From Ceriagrion tenellum (taxonomy: Eukaryota > Arthropoda > Insecta > Odonata > Coenagrionidae): a stretch of 64,000 bases of DNA. Numbering within the stretch: position 1 is the first letter of the stretch; each line of letters starts with the position of its first letter. Both the position numbers and the translations under genes were made by a program. Below the pieces are notes generated by a model, which did no database searches, was not told the origin of the DNA, and saw only the letters and a program-made list of their open reading frames with translations. Where the stretch lies: positions 114,376,085 to 114,440,084 of the forward strand of contig OY720640.1 in assembly GCA_963169105.1 (NCBI GenBank), read 5' to 3'. Positions 31,867 to 42,932 of this stretch are shown in pieces.

Positions 31867-34580
31867 ATGTCTAGAAAAACCACTCGTGTGAGAGGTAAGT
31901 TTTTTACATTTTCAAAATTGCATTCATTACGCTATGTTATGGTGTTAGTCATTTTTGTGAAATATGGGAGTTTCTCACAATATTATTTCACTAGTCTAAC
32001 GAAAGCTGCATTTTAAAAACCATTTGCCAATCTATATTTTCGTGTGTTTAGAAATTATCTCAGTTAAGGGTGTTATGACCTTTCTTGTCATTGCTCTGTA
32101 TATCAATCCTAACTTCAAGTATCAGTGAAGGAAAATATTAATCAATGAAATACATTTCATCCTCAATTAGAAGACCAGCACCTATGCTGCCGAAAAGTTA
32201 TCATCAAGAGGTGAGGTCATTGATTAGGGGACATGATGGTGGGTTGGAAAATTAGAGAAGAAGAGTGCAAATGAGTAGCTGCTTGCTTCAACATTAAAAA
32301 GTTATTTTACTCCGTGATTAATTTATGCCTAAATTATTGCATGTGTATTTACAAAATGGTCAAAGTTTTAATATGAATTACCCGGTGCAAAATTAAAATC
32401 TTTTAACTAAGTAGGTATGCACTACACAAAACAATGTGTGTCACCTGAGGTGAATCCTTTTCCTTCCTTTTGGACATCCCCGAAAAACCTATTCAAACTT
32501 TCTTTTATTATTTTTCTGCTGACTGAGCAGGATTGAAGACTTCTTTCATGTTTGTTAAGAACCTGTTCTCTTTGTAGATTTTGATGTTAATGCAATTCTT
32601 GCAGTGCAGTCACTTCACACTTCGTCATTTGTGTCAACAAATTCACAGGATATATCACAGTCAAGCCAGCCATTGATCACGACTAAATATTCAACTCCTT
32701 TTGTTGAAGCAATTCGTTGGACATTTTATCATATCAGCGGTTCACCTATGGTGTTTTTTTCTGACCATTTAACTGTAAACCACTGAGAACATGGTATGAC
32801 CGTTTCTTATTGGTGCTTCTTTTTTTTCTCTCAACAATTCAACTTGCTACTATGCCATTCTTTCACATTGTCACTCTTTTTAGTGTGTTTTAACATGCCA
32901 TTTATCTGATCCTTTCCATATTTTAAGGGATTGACAAGCTTTCTTTACAATATTCCAATATCACAGATCTGTATTACTTGGTGCACTTTCTTCCTTACTC
33001 GAGCTGATTTTCTTCAAATACATCTTCATCTGGAGGATCTTTTATAATTGGTGTCTTTCAACGGAAAGCATCAATTTAGGAACAAAGCACCTGTATTTAA
33101 TTAAAAGATTTGCTCATTCTCTCATTTATAGACTTGAGGTAACTGGATGAGACATACTAACTAATGTTTCTGGAGATGATGAGTCTTAGGGCTCCGTGTC
33201 AATGGTTACTGTCGGCACAGAAATTATGTGCACTCGAGTTTGGGTACAAATAAAAAGTTAACGAAAAGACTTACAGAAAACATAATGACACCATCATTTT
33301 TCTCATTCATTGCTACGTTATTTAATGGCAAATTTTAATTTTTTTGATGAATTTTTATATTTTTTACCACAGTTAAAACGTAAAAAGTACTGGTTATTTA
33401 CGGTGCGCGAGAAAAGCTCTGACTTAGATACCTTGTAACTCAAACACAATTTCTTCAATGACAACTATATTTCTCTAAATGAAGGATAGATATGTTTGCT
33501 ATAGATTGTGCGAGTTTCAGCTTTGTATGTTTCATAGAAATAAATTTATTATTAATTTTTTTAAATTATTGCATTTCAAAACTGGGGCATTGTAAGATTT
33601 TGTTCTTGGTCTCGTTGCAATTGGCATGCCTTGAACGTTTCCAATATTTTATCGTCCAAAACATCTATGAGCGCGTTTAATTTAAATTGAGTGATATTTA
33701 TAATGGACGAAGTGAGAGGTCCCGTTAGGCGAAACGCCTAGCCGAATAGTAGACATGGTATGGGGTCATTTTTTCTGGTATTTCTTCCCGTCTTGTTTTA
33801 ATACTTTTTTATGCTCAGCTTAGGCATTTTAGGAAGATTGGAGTCTTGAAAACACATTTGAAAGTGGAGTTAGCCCTATGTGATGTAGTGTTTTTTGACT
33901 GTCTGATTCTTATAAGTGAAGAAATACGTCTAGCCCTGGTCCGTAAAGAATTTATGCTCATGCCTATCTGCAAAGAATTTTGGAGTGGCTATTTTCTTCT
34001 TCATTTGGTCATTTCTTGTGTACCCTTACAATTCTCTTTCCAAAATGTATGGCTCTTAAGTATGTACATGAGGCTCAAATTTGTAAACCAATTTTTCAAG
34101 AATGGTCTCCTGATTTCATCCCTCCAGGAAGCTTCGCCCTTCCCACACTGGTAGGTATCTTTTCTTTCTTTGCCTTCTTCTGCCACAGCCCTCCATGTAA
34201 TGTTTACTTAAGCTCTCAGTCAATATTTTTGATTCTTGAAGCTTTATCGACTTCGGTGATTCCCTAAGAAAACTGATTTATGCAGTGGCAAAAATGGCAA
34301 TACTTGTTTTTGGCACAAAAACAATTACCAAACCTTATCAGACTAATTTGTATAAGTCTGCTACTGCACCTAGAATATTTATCCAAATCAGGAGTGGGGT
34401 GACTATAATCCGAGAAATAAGAGAGTCATGAGCCAGGGGCCTCATTTGAAAGGGTTCATTGGTGGGCATCTCGACAAGTTCATTGACATCATAACTTTAA
34501 AAGCTGCTGAAAGAACGTATGGCAAGTGTTGGTCTGTCAACTACCATCAAGAGATAGAAGGATGGAAAAAGGAATTGAGG
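31867..34580 (+). CDS. Unidentified multi-exon gene (candidate, partial)
   Basis: Exons joined by splice sites and phase: 31867-31887 (ATG, MSRKTTR, donor GTGAGA), 32171-32210 (KTSTYAAEKLSSR, acceptor CAATTAG, donor GTGAGG), 32578-32750 (DFDVNAILAVQSLHTSS..., acceptor CTTTGTAG, weak donor GTGTTT), 34061-34150 (HEAQICKPIFQEWSP..., donor GTAGGT) and 34374-34580 (NIYPNQEWGDYNPRNKR..., acceptor TGCACCTAG, donor GTAAAT). The frame stays open throughout. The last two exons are the best supported, with balanced Gly, Asp, Glu, Pro and Trp content unlike the Ser/Phe/Leu-rich chance ORFs around. The long gap between exons 3 and 4 may hide another exon. An acceptor at 34742 would add one codon and a stop (GCC TGA). 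I recognise no domain. Confidence 0.5.
32787..34060 (+). other. Putative long intron of the + strand candidate gene
   Basis: AT-rich. ORFs at 33492-33680 and 33846-34154 are hydrophobic chance frames. A small hairpin TAGGCGAAACGCCTA lies at about 33728. No element recognised. Confidence 0.35.
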
Positions 34581-34939
34581 GTAAATTAATCCATAGGAAG
34601 ATGTAGGAGATGTTTTCTTATGAATGCATGTTTTTCTAATTGTTTGCTTTGGTCATTTATATGAAAGTTATAATTTTGGAACCCATGAATGAGAGATATA
34701 TCTGCCTGTAATCTCTCATTTTGTTTTTTCTCCCAACCTATAGGCCTGATAGTATAATATTAATTAGTAGACTACCTACTATAGTCCTATATTGTTGGTA
34801 TTCTACTTGTGTCAGTCTCATGCATGCATAATTTGCCACTTGCTAATAAGCTGAGCACAGCTTTCAACCTAAGTATCACTTATTGATTCTGTTCTTCCAC
34901 TGGCTGTATGATGGATTCTTCATATGGCCAGTTGCAGGA

Positions 34940-36060
34940 ATGGCACGTAGGCATCCAATAGAGTTATGGGACCCATAAATCATAGCAACCATTCAAGAAG
35001 TGTTGCAGAAATATTCAATAAATTTATTGATTTCATAAATTGCTTCATAACTTAAGTTATGGAGTTATGAACTCCCTAAGTAGCCAAGATAGGCATGCAA
35101 GTGATAAAATGCTTGGAGACATAATTACTTGTTAAGAGAGTTGCTGTGTGATAAATGACCAGTTTGTTTACTCCCTCTGTCTAATTTTTATGTGCATCAA
35201 TTACTCATGGGATAAGCTTTCATGAATTTTATCCAGTGGTGGAAGATTAGATCAAACAGTCGAAGCAATTAACTTTTGGTAGATAAGTTATGAAACAGAT
35301 AGACGTTAATCTCCTTCATTTTTGGGGATCAACTGCGTATTCTTGTTGTGAGTGACAACAGTTTTGCTGACACTACTGTCAGCATCTTCAGGTCGAAGAT
35401 GCCGGTTCATGAGTTTGGCCCTCATAATATAGGACCAATTTCCCACCTCTGCTAAAGATAAAATCTAACAGGATCTACATAAAGGAGTTTACCAGGTGCC
35501 TGGTTCCTTTCATATATCAGTGAGACTTTCCTGTCATTAAAGATACGAATGCAGGTACACCGGAGAGCCTCAATAATGGACAATTTCACCTGTCAGCCAT
35601 ATCCGAGCATGCCTGGACTCTGGGACATGACATAAAATTTGACGAGGCCAAGGTAATAGTGAGAGAGAGCAGATATTATCTTAGGCTTAATAGAGAATCC
35701 ATTGAGATAGCACGGACGGACAGCTTCAACAGGGACAGAGGACACCACCTGGACGATACATGGAGGAGAATCTTGAAAAGGACCAATGAGGGAGCAGCAC
35801 CCAAAATTGGCAGGAAATAGGTCCTATATTATGAGGGCCAAACTCATGAACCGGCATCTTCAACCTGAAGATTCTGACAGTAGTGTCAGTGAAACTGTTG
35901 TCACTCACAACAAAAATATGCGTTGATCCCAAAAAATGAAGGGGATTAATGTAGAGCGTCGCAAAAGCCTTCATTCTCACAACAGATAGATGTTGATAAA
36001 TGTTGCTACCTGAATATTTTTATGAGGTCCATAACTTTGGGGATCTTAACTATTGATTAT
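34940..36060 (+). mobile_element. GTTATG-type MITE, copy 1, split by a Penelope insertion
   Basis: The two pieces, 34940-35307 and 35981-36060, together match the reverse complement of the element at 49237-49645. The ends carry ATCC..AGTTATGG on the left and CCATAACTTTGGGGAT on the right. Inside, GTTATG or CATAAC words recur (CATAACTTAAGTTATGGAG). The break is exactly where the Penelope-type element at 35308-35980 sits. Confidence 0.65.
35308..35980 (+). mobile_element. Penelope-like element fragment with inverted termini and target duplication
   Basis: The copy is flanked by AACAGATAGACGTT (35294-35307) and AACAGATAGATGTT (35981-35994), a 14 bp duplication with one mismatch. Inverted arms of about 140 bp (35313-35452 and 35807-35950) each hold CTGAAGA followed by a CTGACA..TGTCAG stem and AAAC. 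Between them a + frame ends at 35820 and reads SEHAWTLGHDIKFDEAKVIV, RESRYYLRLNRESIEI and FNRDRGHHLDDTW, the C-terminal part of the GIY-YIG endonuclease region in Penelope-like retroelements. The reverse transcriptase is absent. Confidence 0.8.
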
Positions 36061-36204
36061 ATAGCTAAATATTCCTGACATTGGACATAAATCATAAAAT
36101 AATCATCAACATTTCCTTTGTTTACTCTTCAGTCCATGAACACACTCTTTGGTCTCTGATGCTTTCAATACGCTGGAGGTGTGCCTTAGCAATAAAGTAA
36201 TTAC

Positions 36205-37723
36205 CTTAATATTAATGCTATTGTAGGATATTCCAGTATTAACACTGATAGAATTGTGTAAGTACATGTTGATAATTCTTTTGAGAACTTGGCATTGTTG
36301 GTATAGAATTTGGTAGTTGTTGATTTTGTCCAGCTTGTCTTGAAGTGCCACTGAATGTAGTGTTAACAACAGCTTGTGATCATGAAAATGAATTACGTAT
36401 ATAGGTTATTCCAAACACAGTGTAAATCTCTGTCGGACATCTGCTTTGGCTAATGATAATGTAATCCTAAGTTAGATGCTAATGTGGAACTTTACCCTTG
36501 CTTTTAGGCGCTCTGTCTGAATTCTTGTTTGCTCTCATCAGTATTTAATTCAAGTTAATGTGGTTCAAGATCAAGGCTTAATATTAATCATACCTACCTA
36601 ATTGTGCTTATTTTTTAATATTAAGAACCTTTATGATTAGTATCCCATTGTTCAATTATGCCTGTAAGGTGCTTCTTATGGTCTTGAAGTAGGTTTTTCA
36701 TTTGGAATGGGAGTCTCTTTCTTGGAATATGAGCTGGTTCTGCTTCTAATATGATCTTAGATATTGAGTGAGTCAGTATTTTGCACAGCATGATTAGCAA
36801 TGTAAGAATCACTTCTTTCATTCTAACAGATTTTTCAAGCATGGAATATGCATTGCATTTCTGTTCGGAATACTTAAGCATAAATGGTGGCAGCATTTGG
36901 CATGCAATGGGATGGTTCTGGTCCTGAAATCATTTGAATATTTATAAGGTAAGTTTAATCCTCTATTACATACTAATTACTCTGAGAGTTACCTCATAAT
37001 ATTGGTGTTATTGGATGCATTTTTATCTATCCTTAGAAATAATGTCCTTTTTCACATCCATGTACACAATTGCACAGGGTGCAGCAGCATAATTTGCTGA
37101 TTCGAAAGGGCCAATTTAACAAAAGATGCAATAACTATCGTTGTAATAGTTTTTCTCCATATTTAAACCATTTTAATGCAGCAGTACATACATAGAGCAT
37201 ATATTATAGTACTACAATAGAAATCAGCAAAATATGCTGCCTCACCCTGTATATTTTCAGGAGATAAATAGATCAGTGAAATTTCAGTTTAAATCTCTGA
37301 TGTAAGTTATCAATTAAGGGACAGAATTTTTTATGAAAAATTCTGAATGCATAACAGAGTTCACACTGCTTAGGTAATCTAGAGTAGCTTTATTAATAGC
37401 CTCTTGGAAATATGTACTGTAGATAAAGTGGTTTTAAATCACATGTAAAGAACTATATTTCAGCAATCAAATTCTTTAACAAATATAATGTTAAGACTTG
37501 TTGATCGCCTACTTTATTGTAAAAGCCACGTAATGAAGTTAACTACTGGACTACAAAGAAAAGTATGAGGCAAGGGTAAATTACCTATCCTGCATAAATG
37601 TTAACTGTGGGGTTCCTTGGCCAAAATTGTTACAGCCAACTGATCGGCTATTTGTTTCATTTTGTGGCGAATATTCCGAAAGAGTCCCTCACCTCCGACT
37701 CCTGTTTGATAACTGGAATTATT
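36205..37723 (-). CDS. Unidentified multi-exon gene (candidate, partial)
   Basis: Three exons in one frame on the - strand. 37723-37634 has an acceptor with a clear CTAAC branch site (ACTAACCGATATCAG), 30 codons and donor GTAACA. 36923-36629 has acceptor TGATTTCAG, 98 codons plus 1 base and donor GTTCTT. 36350-36205 has acceptor CTACATTCAG, 48 codons and donor GTAATT. The phases match at both joins. Peptide pieces include GLFRNIRHKMKQIADQLA, ILEAEPAHIPRKRLPFQ, HLTGIIEQWDTNHK and LQDKLDKINNYQILYQQCQV, helical and partly coiled-coil-like. If the last donor is not used, the frame runs on to a TGA at 36106-36108, which would make it the terminal exon. No family recognised. It converges on the + candidate at 31867-34580. 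Confidence 0.5.
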
Positions 37724-38284
37724 CTGATATCGGTTAGTTATTGCGAAAAAACGGAACGAAGATTTCCCCATAAGTTTTTTATTTTTAAACAACTGTAAGA
37801 CAGGTCGTTTCCCGGTCCCGCGTTTGAATTACGGATGCAACTGCCATCTTTCGAGTTCACCGGGAATGACATCACTGTTGGTTGACGCATGGGACTGTAC
37901 CGCATGTCATCTTCAGGCGCTAGTGAGAACTACATGCGACTCGCCCGTCACAGCGGAGCTCCCATTTCAAAATCTAAGCATGGCTAAAAACATTTTTCCT
38001 ACGTTATCCGAAGACGATAGAGGATGCTTGATAGCCTATTTTGCACATCTCAAAGGAATTCCGCGCGTGAATGAACAGATGAATTTTGGCTCATCCATGG
38101 AGGACTCACACTTGTAGGCAAGAAGATGGTTATTTGATTTAGCATTCGAAATTTGAGGTCAATTGTAGCATGGAGATTTGATGGTTTCATTTGTGAGTGG
38201 AGTATAATTTGAATTATTACGTATAGGGGTACACAGATGAGCAACCCATCCGACGGATGGAGCGATGAACTTGACATGTTCCAC
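37724..38284. other. Stretch with a Penelope-type scrap and a small ORF
   Basis: GCATGTCATCTTCAGGCGC at about 37900 is the complement of a CTGAAGATGAC core, without a usable GAAAC. A + strand ORF at 37980-38117 (MAKNIFPTLSEDDRGCL..., 45 codons) is protein-like and has a possible donor, TT|GTAGGC, near its end. It could be a first exon but stands alone. Confidence 0.3.
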
Positions 38285-38440
38285 TCATAGCATCGTAGTA
38301 TGGATAGCGAAACCACTGAAAAATCTCCATCTCCGCCGTGACTTGAACCCGGGCCCTCCGAATAAGAAGTCAGAACTCATACCACCCACATTATCCCTCC
38401 GAGGCGCAACGGTTCTCATCCACCGTCTATGCTCAGCCTG
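38285..38440 (-). repeat. tRNA-derived SINE-like sequence
   Basis: The - strand carries GGCCCGGGTTCAAGTCACG, a strong B box, preceded by GGTGGTATGAGTTCTGACTT in the A-box position. A 110-codon - strand ORF that crosses it is a by-product. Confidence 0.5.
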
Positions 38441-38589
38441 TAAGTTCCAGGGTGTTTCCATAAATGTGGCCCATAGCCTTAATTTGCCTGGCCTAAGTTC
38501 AATATGCGTAAAAGCATGAACTCGAAGGCATCCGCGGAGTGGTTCAGATGGCAGAGGAGGCTTTTCGGCCTTCCTTCCGCCTGTTTCCA

Positions 38590-38800
38590 CTGTCGTAGAC
38601 GACATCTTCGACAGCATTGCAGCTGTTTCCTTCAGGTCAAAAATGAAGATGCATGTGATTGTGTCCGTCGACCCCTATATAATCCGTATGCGATCCCTAT
38701 ATAATCCGTGTCCGTATCCCCTATATAAGACGGACACAATCACTTGCGTCTTCACTTCTGACCTGAAGAAGACAGCTGCAATGCTGTCGAAACTTTAGTC
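38590..38800. mobile_element. Penelope-type inverted repeat with intact hammerhead-like core
   Basis: The arms at about 38595-38680 and 38730-38795 are reverse complements around several direct copies of CCTATATAATCCGT. The right arm holds, at 38763-38793, CTGAAGA - GACAGC - TGCAAT - GCTGTC - GAAAC: both invariant core strands and a 6 bp stem II. The left arm has CTGAAGG and GAAGA, so it is damaged. Confidence 0.6.
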
Positions 38801-38964
38801 TATGGCAATGGAAACATGCGGAGGATAGCCCGAAAAGCCTTCATGCCACCAATAAAAGTAATCTACCGCTTTAGATAGGCTTTGGTGTACGGGAGTAAAG
38901 GTCTCTCGTTCACCTAAAAACGCATACAGGCTTCCATCCCCGTTAAGAATGAAACTAATTAGTT

Positions 38965-39640
38965 TTTTCCACCAGTATATTTAAACCATAAATATACCGG
39001 TTTCGGCCTTTTCAGGCCATTATCAAGATTACAAAATGAAAATACCCAAAAGACAGCACAGCTTATACACTAAATCTCAAGGAGAGGGAAGTGGTTGAAA
39101 TTAGGGGGTGTGGGAAGGGGGGGAATTAGAGGTGATTGGGCAAACTGCAAGGGAAGGAACAAACAGGTGGTGACGCCAGGTTCAAGGACTACGGGGATGG
39201 AGGTGAGGGTACTGGCACAGAGAACAAGGGTGAGGCGGTTGAAGGGATTATGTCATTGAACAGTTTGTCGCCGTGCACATTGTGATATGACAGAATTTCA
39301 ATTTCCAGGAAGTCCAACTTCCTCCCCCTTTCACAAACATGCAACAGCCTCGGGGCAAAGTTGGATCTATGACCCTCATCAATCAAATGCTCTGCAAAAC
39401 CCGACTTCCTGTCACCATTGACACTGGATTTAAAATGCTCTCCCATTCTTATCTTCAACCTTCGTCCAGTTTGACCAACATAAAAACAGTTACTGGAGGC
39501 ACTTTTCACTTGATCTTGAATGTGGGTCCGCTGACACCAATGAAGAGAACTGGAGATATCCAAGTGCAGCAGATAGAGGTAATGAGAGAGGGCGCCACGG
39601 ATCGCGAACCACCTCTTCAATTCTTCGCGTACCCAAATTC
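38965..39640 (-). pseudogene. Penelope-like element fragment with GIY-YIG endonuclease
   Basis: A - strand frame at 39620-39189 encodes CFYVGQTGRRLKIRMGEHF and GFAEHLIDEGHRSNF. This is the YIG half, the conserved Arg and the His region of the GIY-YIG nuclease that marks Penelope-like retroelements. Its 3' side, at about 39000, has GGCCTGAAAAGGCCGAAACC on the - strand, a hammerhead-like terminus. The reverse transcriptase is missing. Confidence 0.75.
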
Positions 39641-39758
39641 CACTTCATTACCCGTCTATTAGTGAACGCTTCCTTTCCTAACTAAATCCCCTTCTTCATA
39701 TAAAAAAGAATGAGTTTGATCATTTTCGTCCTTACTTCTTCCGAAGTAATTTAAATAT

Positions 39759-40207
39759 CCCACATAGCATGCAAGGTTGTTGCAATATTGCATAATTCTT
39801 ATAGAGCTTGCCAATATTACCAATCTTGCAGCAAGATTGCTGTGACCATGCCAACATTGGCAGTAGCTGTGCAACTCGGTGCAACATATGCGGTGCAGGA
39901 TAAGCCTGCTACAGGCTTTTTTTTCTTATCTGAAAGCAAGTTTCAGTATTGTCATGACAAGTTTAGGCAAGCTTTCTGCAAAGTTCAACCTTGCAGGAAA
40001 CTTGCACAGAGCTTGCACGAAACTTGCAGTGCAACCTTGCAGCAAGCTTAATTCATGGGTATTAGTGAGCTTGCAGCAGGCTTGCAGCAATGTTTCAGCT
40101 TTCAATTGCAAGCTTGCTGCAAGCTTTCAGCCTTGTCCTGACAACCTTGCTGCAAGCTTTCAGCCTTGTCCTGACAACCTTGCTGCAGGCTTGTTTTGCT
40201 ATCTGGA
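39759..40207. mobile_element. 0.4 kb MITE, GCAAGCTTGC type, copy 2
   Basis: Matches the element at 2714-3115 along its length, with a duplicated internal segment (CTTTCAGCCTTGTCCTGACAA appears twice). The left end is CCCACATAGCA; the right end is TGCTATCTGG with the last G changed to A. If the end is set at 40207, AT stands outside both ends, again a 2 bp target duplication. Short ORFs on both strands here are artefacts of the repeat. Confidence 0.75.
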
Positions 40208-40788
40208 ATCGACCTTCCTCGGTTTGCACCCTTTTACCCTTATGATCAGCCCTGATTTATATGCCCGAGGAAACATAATTACTTTGATTTTCACAAGATT
40301 GGTCTTTCCTGCACTGATTTTTAATGTATCCTTTTACTGATGGCCCAAATTTACTCAGCTTCCTCTGCTGCCGTTCGAAGCTACGCGGTGAATCTCGCAG
40401 TTATTTTGAGTGTGACAGGTTACTTTTCTTTGTCCAAGGTTACCACCATCGTATACAATTTACCTGCTAACCGTCACAGCGCTCCACCGATCAGTGTTGG
40501 CACATTTTCTTGATCATTCCACAAAAGTAACCAAAGCATAATAATGTCTTAGGCGCGCTGTCATTTTTTTACCCGAACTAGGATCCCTTCTTAACGGACT
40601 ACGTTGAGGGTCAGCATACCGTTGCCCGCGACCCGCCATATCCGGTGTGTTTGCACGCTGGTAGAATAGAATAGAATAAACTTATAATAAAAAATAATTT
40701 TTGAAATGAAAATATAAACAATTTTTTTCTCATAAAAAATTGGCAGTGCGAATTAAATACTGACTAGGCTAAACTATTCTGGAAAACA
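40208..40788. other. Unassigned stretch
   Basis: Richer in CpG than its surroundings (about 40350-40650). It could hold a promoter or first exon of the - strand candidate, but nothing is provable. Confidence 0.3.
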
Positions 40789-40950
40789 TTAATTCAATAA
40801 AATTTCATACAATTTAGATTGAAAAATTGCCAACGAGCGAGATTTTCTCACATCAATTGGAATAGAATTCCAAAGTTGTGAGGTGGCTGCGACAAATGAT
40901 TTATGAAAGGTAGTGGTATGTACATTCATAAAGTAGTTACTCTGTGAATG
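40789..40950 (-). pseudogene. LINE ORF C-terminal fragment
   Basis: On the - strand the frame reads SFVAATSQLWNSIPIDVR then KSRSLAIFQSKLYEILL and a stop at 40791-40789. LWNSIP.DVR.S.SL..F..KL is the typical C-terminus of Jockey/L2/CR1-type non-LTR retrotransposons. Upstream parts are lost. Confidence 0.75.
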
Positions 40951-42850
40951 ATTTGTAATCTCTCTCTAAGTGTCTACAATTTCATCATATCAATGATAAC
41001 AAGTCACCACGCTGAATGAATGATTGGAATTTAATAAATAACTTTAAATTCTCCTTTCGAGGAGGATCTAACCAAAGTTTTCCTTAAGTACAACATTTTT
41101 CATTCAATTTAAATACCTTCTCAACTTTCCTTCCTTTATACCGTCAATTATTCCTGTGCATTTCATCTCCCTTCGGGGGACATGGCTTAATTTGTATTTT
41201 CCTCTCGGGTTTTCAATGTCAGCGTCTCAAATTATGCTCTGGGGTGAAGAAAGCGCATCCGAAAAAATTCTGCTCAATTGATTAACATTTAAAGGCTGCT
41301 CTAGAGGCATGAATGCAGTTATGTTCCAACCTCCCAATTGGAGGAGAAAAAAACATCATTTTTTCGGGGTGAAGCGCCGTACTTTTAGGGCCAATATTCA
41401 CTCCAATTTGACGTAAGTGCAACTGTTTCTCATAAATTAAATATTTTAGCGGTGGTTACTGCCGCACTCCTGGATGAATACCGTAGAAATACTTGCTATA
41501 TTTCAGATTTCATGCTATCTAACGTAAGGAATAATTTCCCCTTATTCATTCTACTCCTCTCTTCCGTTCAGTGACCTATTGGCGGCTATGATTCGTATCA
41601 ATCTTTCGTAGGAATGAATAATAATTATGGTTCGCCGTCGCCACGATCCCGATAAACATATCTGGAGTTAGTTCCCTCGATTTATTGTTTCCGATATCAG
41701 CATACAAGTTCTAAAGGTTCGTGTAAGCGTGTGTTATCGTTTTCCTCTCGATGTAACTGTAGTCTTAGCACAATGTGCTCATAAATAACTTACCACCGTT
41801 TTCCTTAGTTGCAAGACGGCTAGTTCGCTCCCGGACACATCGTCAGAGAATTTATTTTAATGAAAAAAATACATTCAGGCCTCTTAATATGGGACTATTT
41901 CATCATAAACCACTCATTTTCAGTATTTTATCGATCAATAATAGTTTCGACAGTTGAAGTATAATTTTGTAGGGTTTTCCTTTGAGTCATCTGTTAATAA
42001 AAAATAATCCTGGATTATTACTTGTGGTAAATCTTCAATGTAGAATTTAAAATTATACTCAGTCATTATTGATCGAAATGTTTCCTACTGTGTATAGGCT
42101 TATGATATGACTTTGCATTTTCATGTATCGACAGGATCAGGTTTTGCAGCTTTAGAAAATAAAGTGACAAGAACATAAATCGTACCTAGTGGGATGCAAA
42201 ATTTGCTAGAGTTTGGTACAGATTAGCTCAGAAATCTATATCATACGAAAGTTTAACGCAGAAGGGAATGCGCATTATTTCAAACTGTGAACTATAATTT
42301 AAATAGGCTAATGTCAACGGAGGTTTGAAACTCAAGCTTTTACTTTGCCTGGTGGTTTCGATGGATTTTTTTTTCTTTTCCGTGCAAAGTTGACGAATAA
42401 GTTTGAAATCTTTCAACTATTCTTCTCATTCTTTGTATTATTGGTGTTGCATTTGTTCTACCTGTCCGAAAGAGTTCTGTGTATCGCCACGATTATGATT
42501 GTTATATGTTGCAAGCTCGTGCATGAACATTCTCCCCTCGAGTACCATTTGAATTTGGCGCCGCTCCTCATAACCTTTGGGAACGCCACGTTAGTGTCCT
42601 CGGAATAAAGAATTCATGACCCAAAGAGGGATGTTCGAGAATGTGGATTTGAGTGATCGTGTGTATTTACCGCTGGAAACGTGTGAATCAAAGCAACAAG
42701 GCCTAGATTGACCATGGAGGAAGGAAGGCGTAAAAATTGGATCCTAAAGTGTGATAAATATGTGTATAGGTGGTTTTTCCTAAGGGATATTTACCAAGTT
42801 TTATAGTAATGCTAGTTCGTTTAGCTTAGTTTGCAGTGATGTATTTCAAG
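40951..42850. other. Unassigned stretch before tRNA-Ser copy 1
   Basis: No element recognised. A splice-acceptor-like site at about 41816 (ACCGTTTTCCTTAG) precedes a 16-codon + frame ending at about 41861. A hydrophobic ORF at 42345-42608 is probably chance. Confidence 0.3.
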
Positions 42851-42932
42851 GACGAGGTGGCCGAGTGGTTAAGGCGTTGGACTGCTAATCCAATGTGCTC
42901 TGCACGCGTGGGTTCGAATCCCATCCTCGTCG
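42851..42932 (+). tRNA. tRNA-Ser(GCT), copy 1
   Basis: 82 nt class II tRNA. The acceptor stem is GACGAGG/CCTCGTC with discriminator G. The anticodon loop CTGCTAA has anticodon GCT, decoding AGC/AGU. The long variable arm is GTGC-TCT-GCAC. The A box is TGGCCGAGTGG, the B box GGTTCGAATCC, and a T run at 42937-42941 serves as pol III terminator. No intron. Identical to the copies at 48464 and 60105. Confidence 0.97.

Noticed and set aside
36950..36960. GTAAGT donor on the + strand
   Set aside because: All three + frames upstream are closed within a few codons. The same bases lie next to a well-supported - strand acceptor.
38285..38617. 110-codon - strand ORF
   Set aside because: It runs across a SINE-like B box and a Penelope terminus, so it is an accident of repeat sequence.
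39879..40340. 153-codon + strand ORF
   Set aside because: Made by the GCTTGCAGC repeats of the 0.4 kb MITE, which lack stops in this frame.
42345..42608. Hydrophobic 87-codon + strand ORF
   Set aside because: Phe/Leu-rich chance frame in T-rich DNA; no supporting context.
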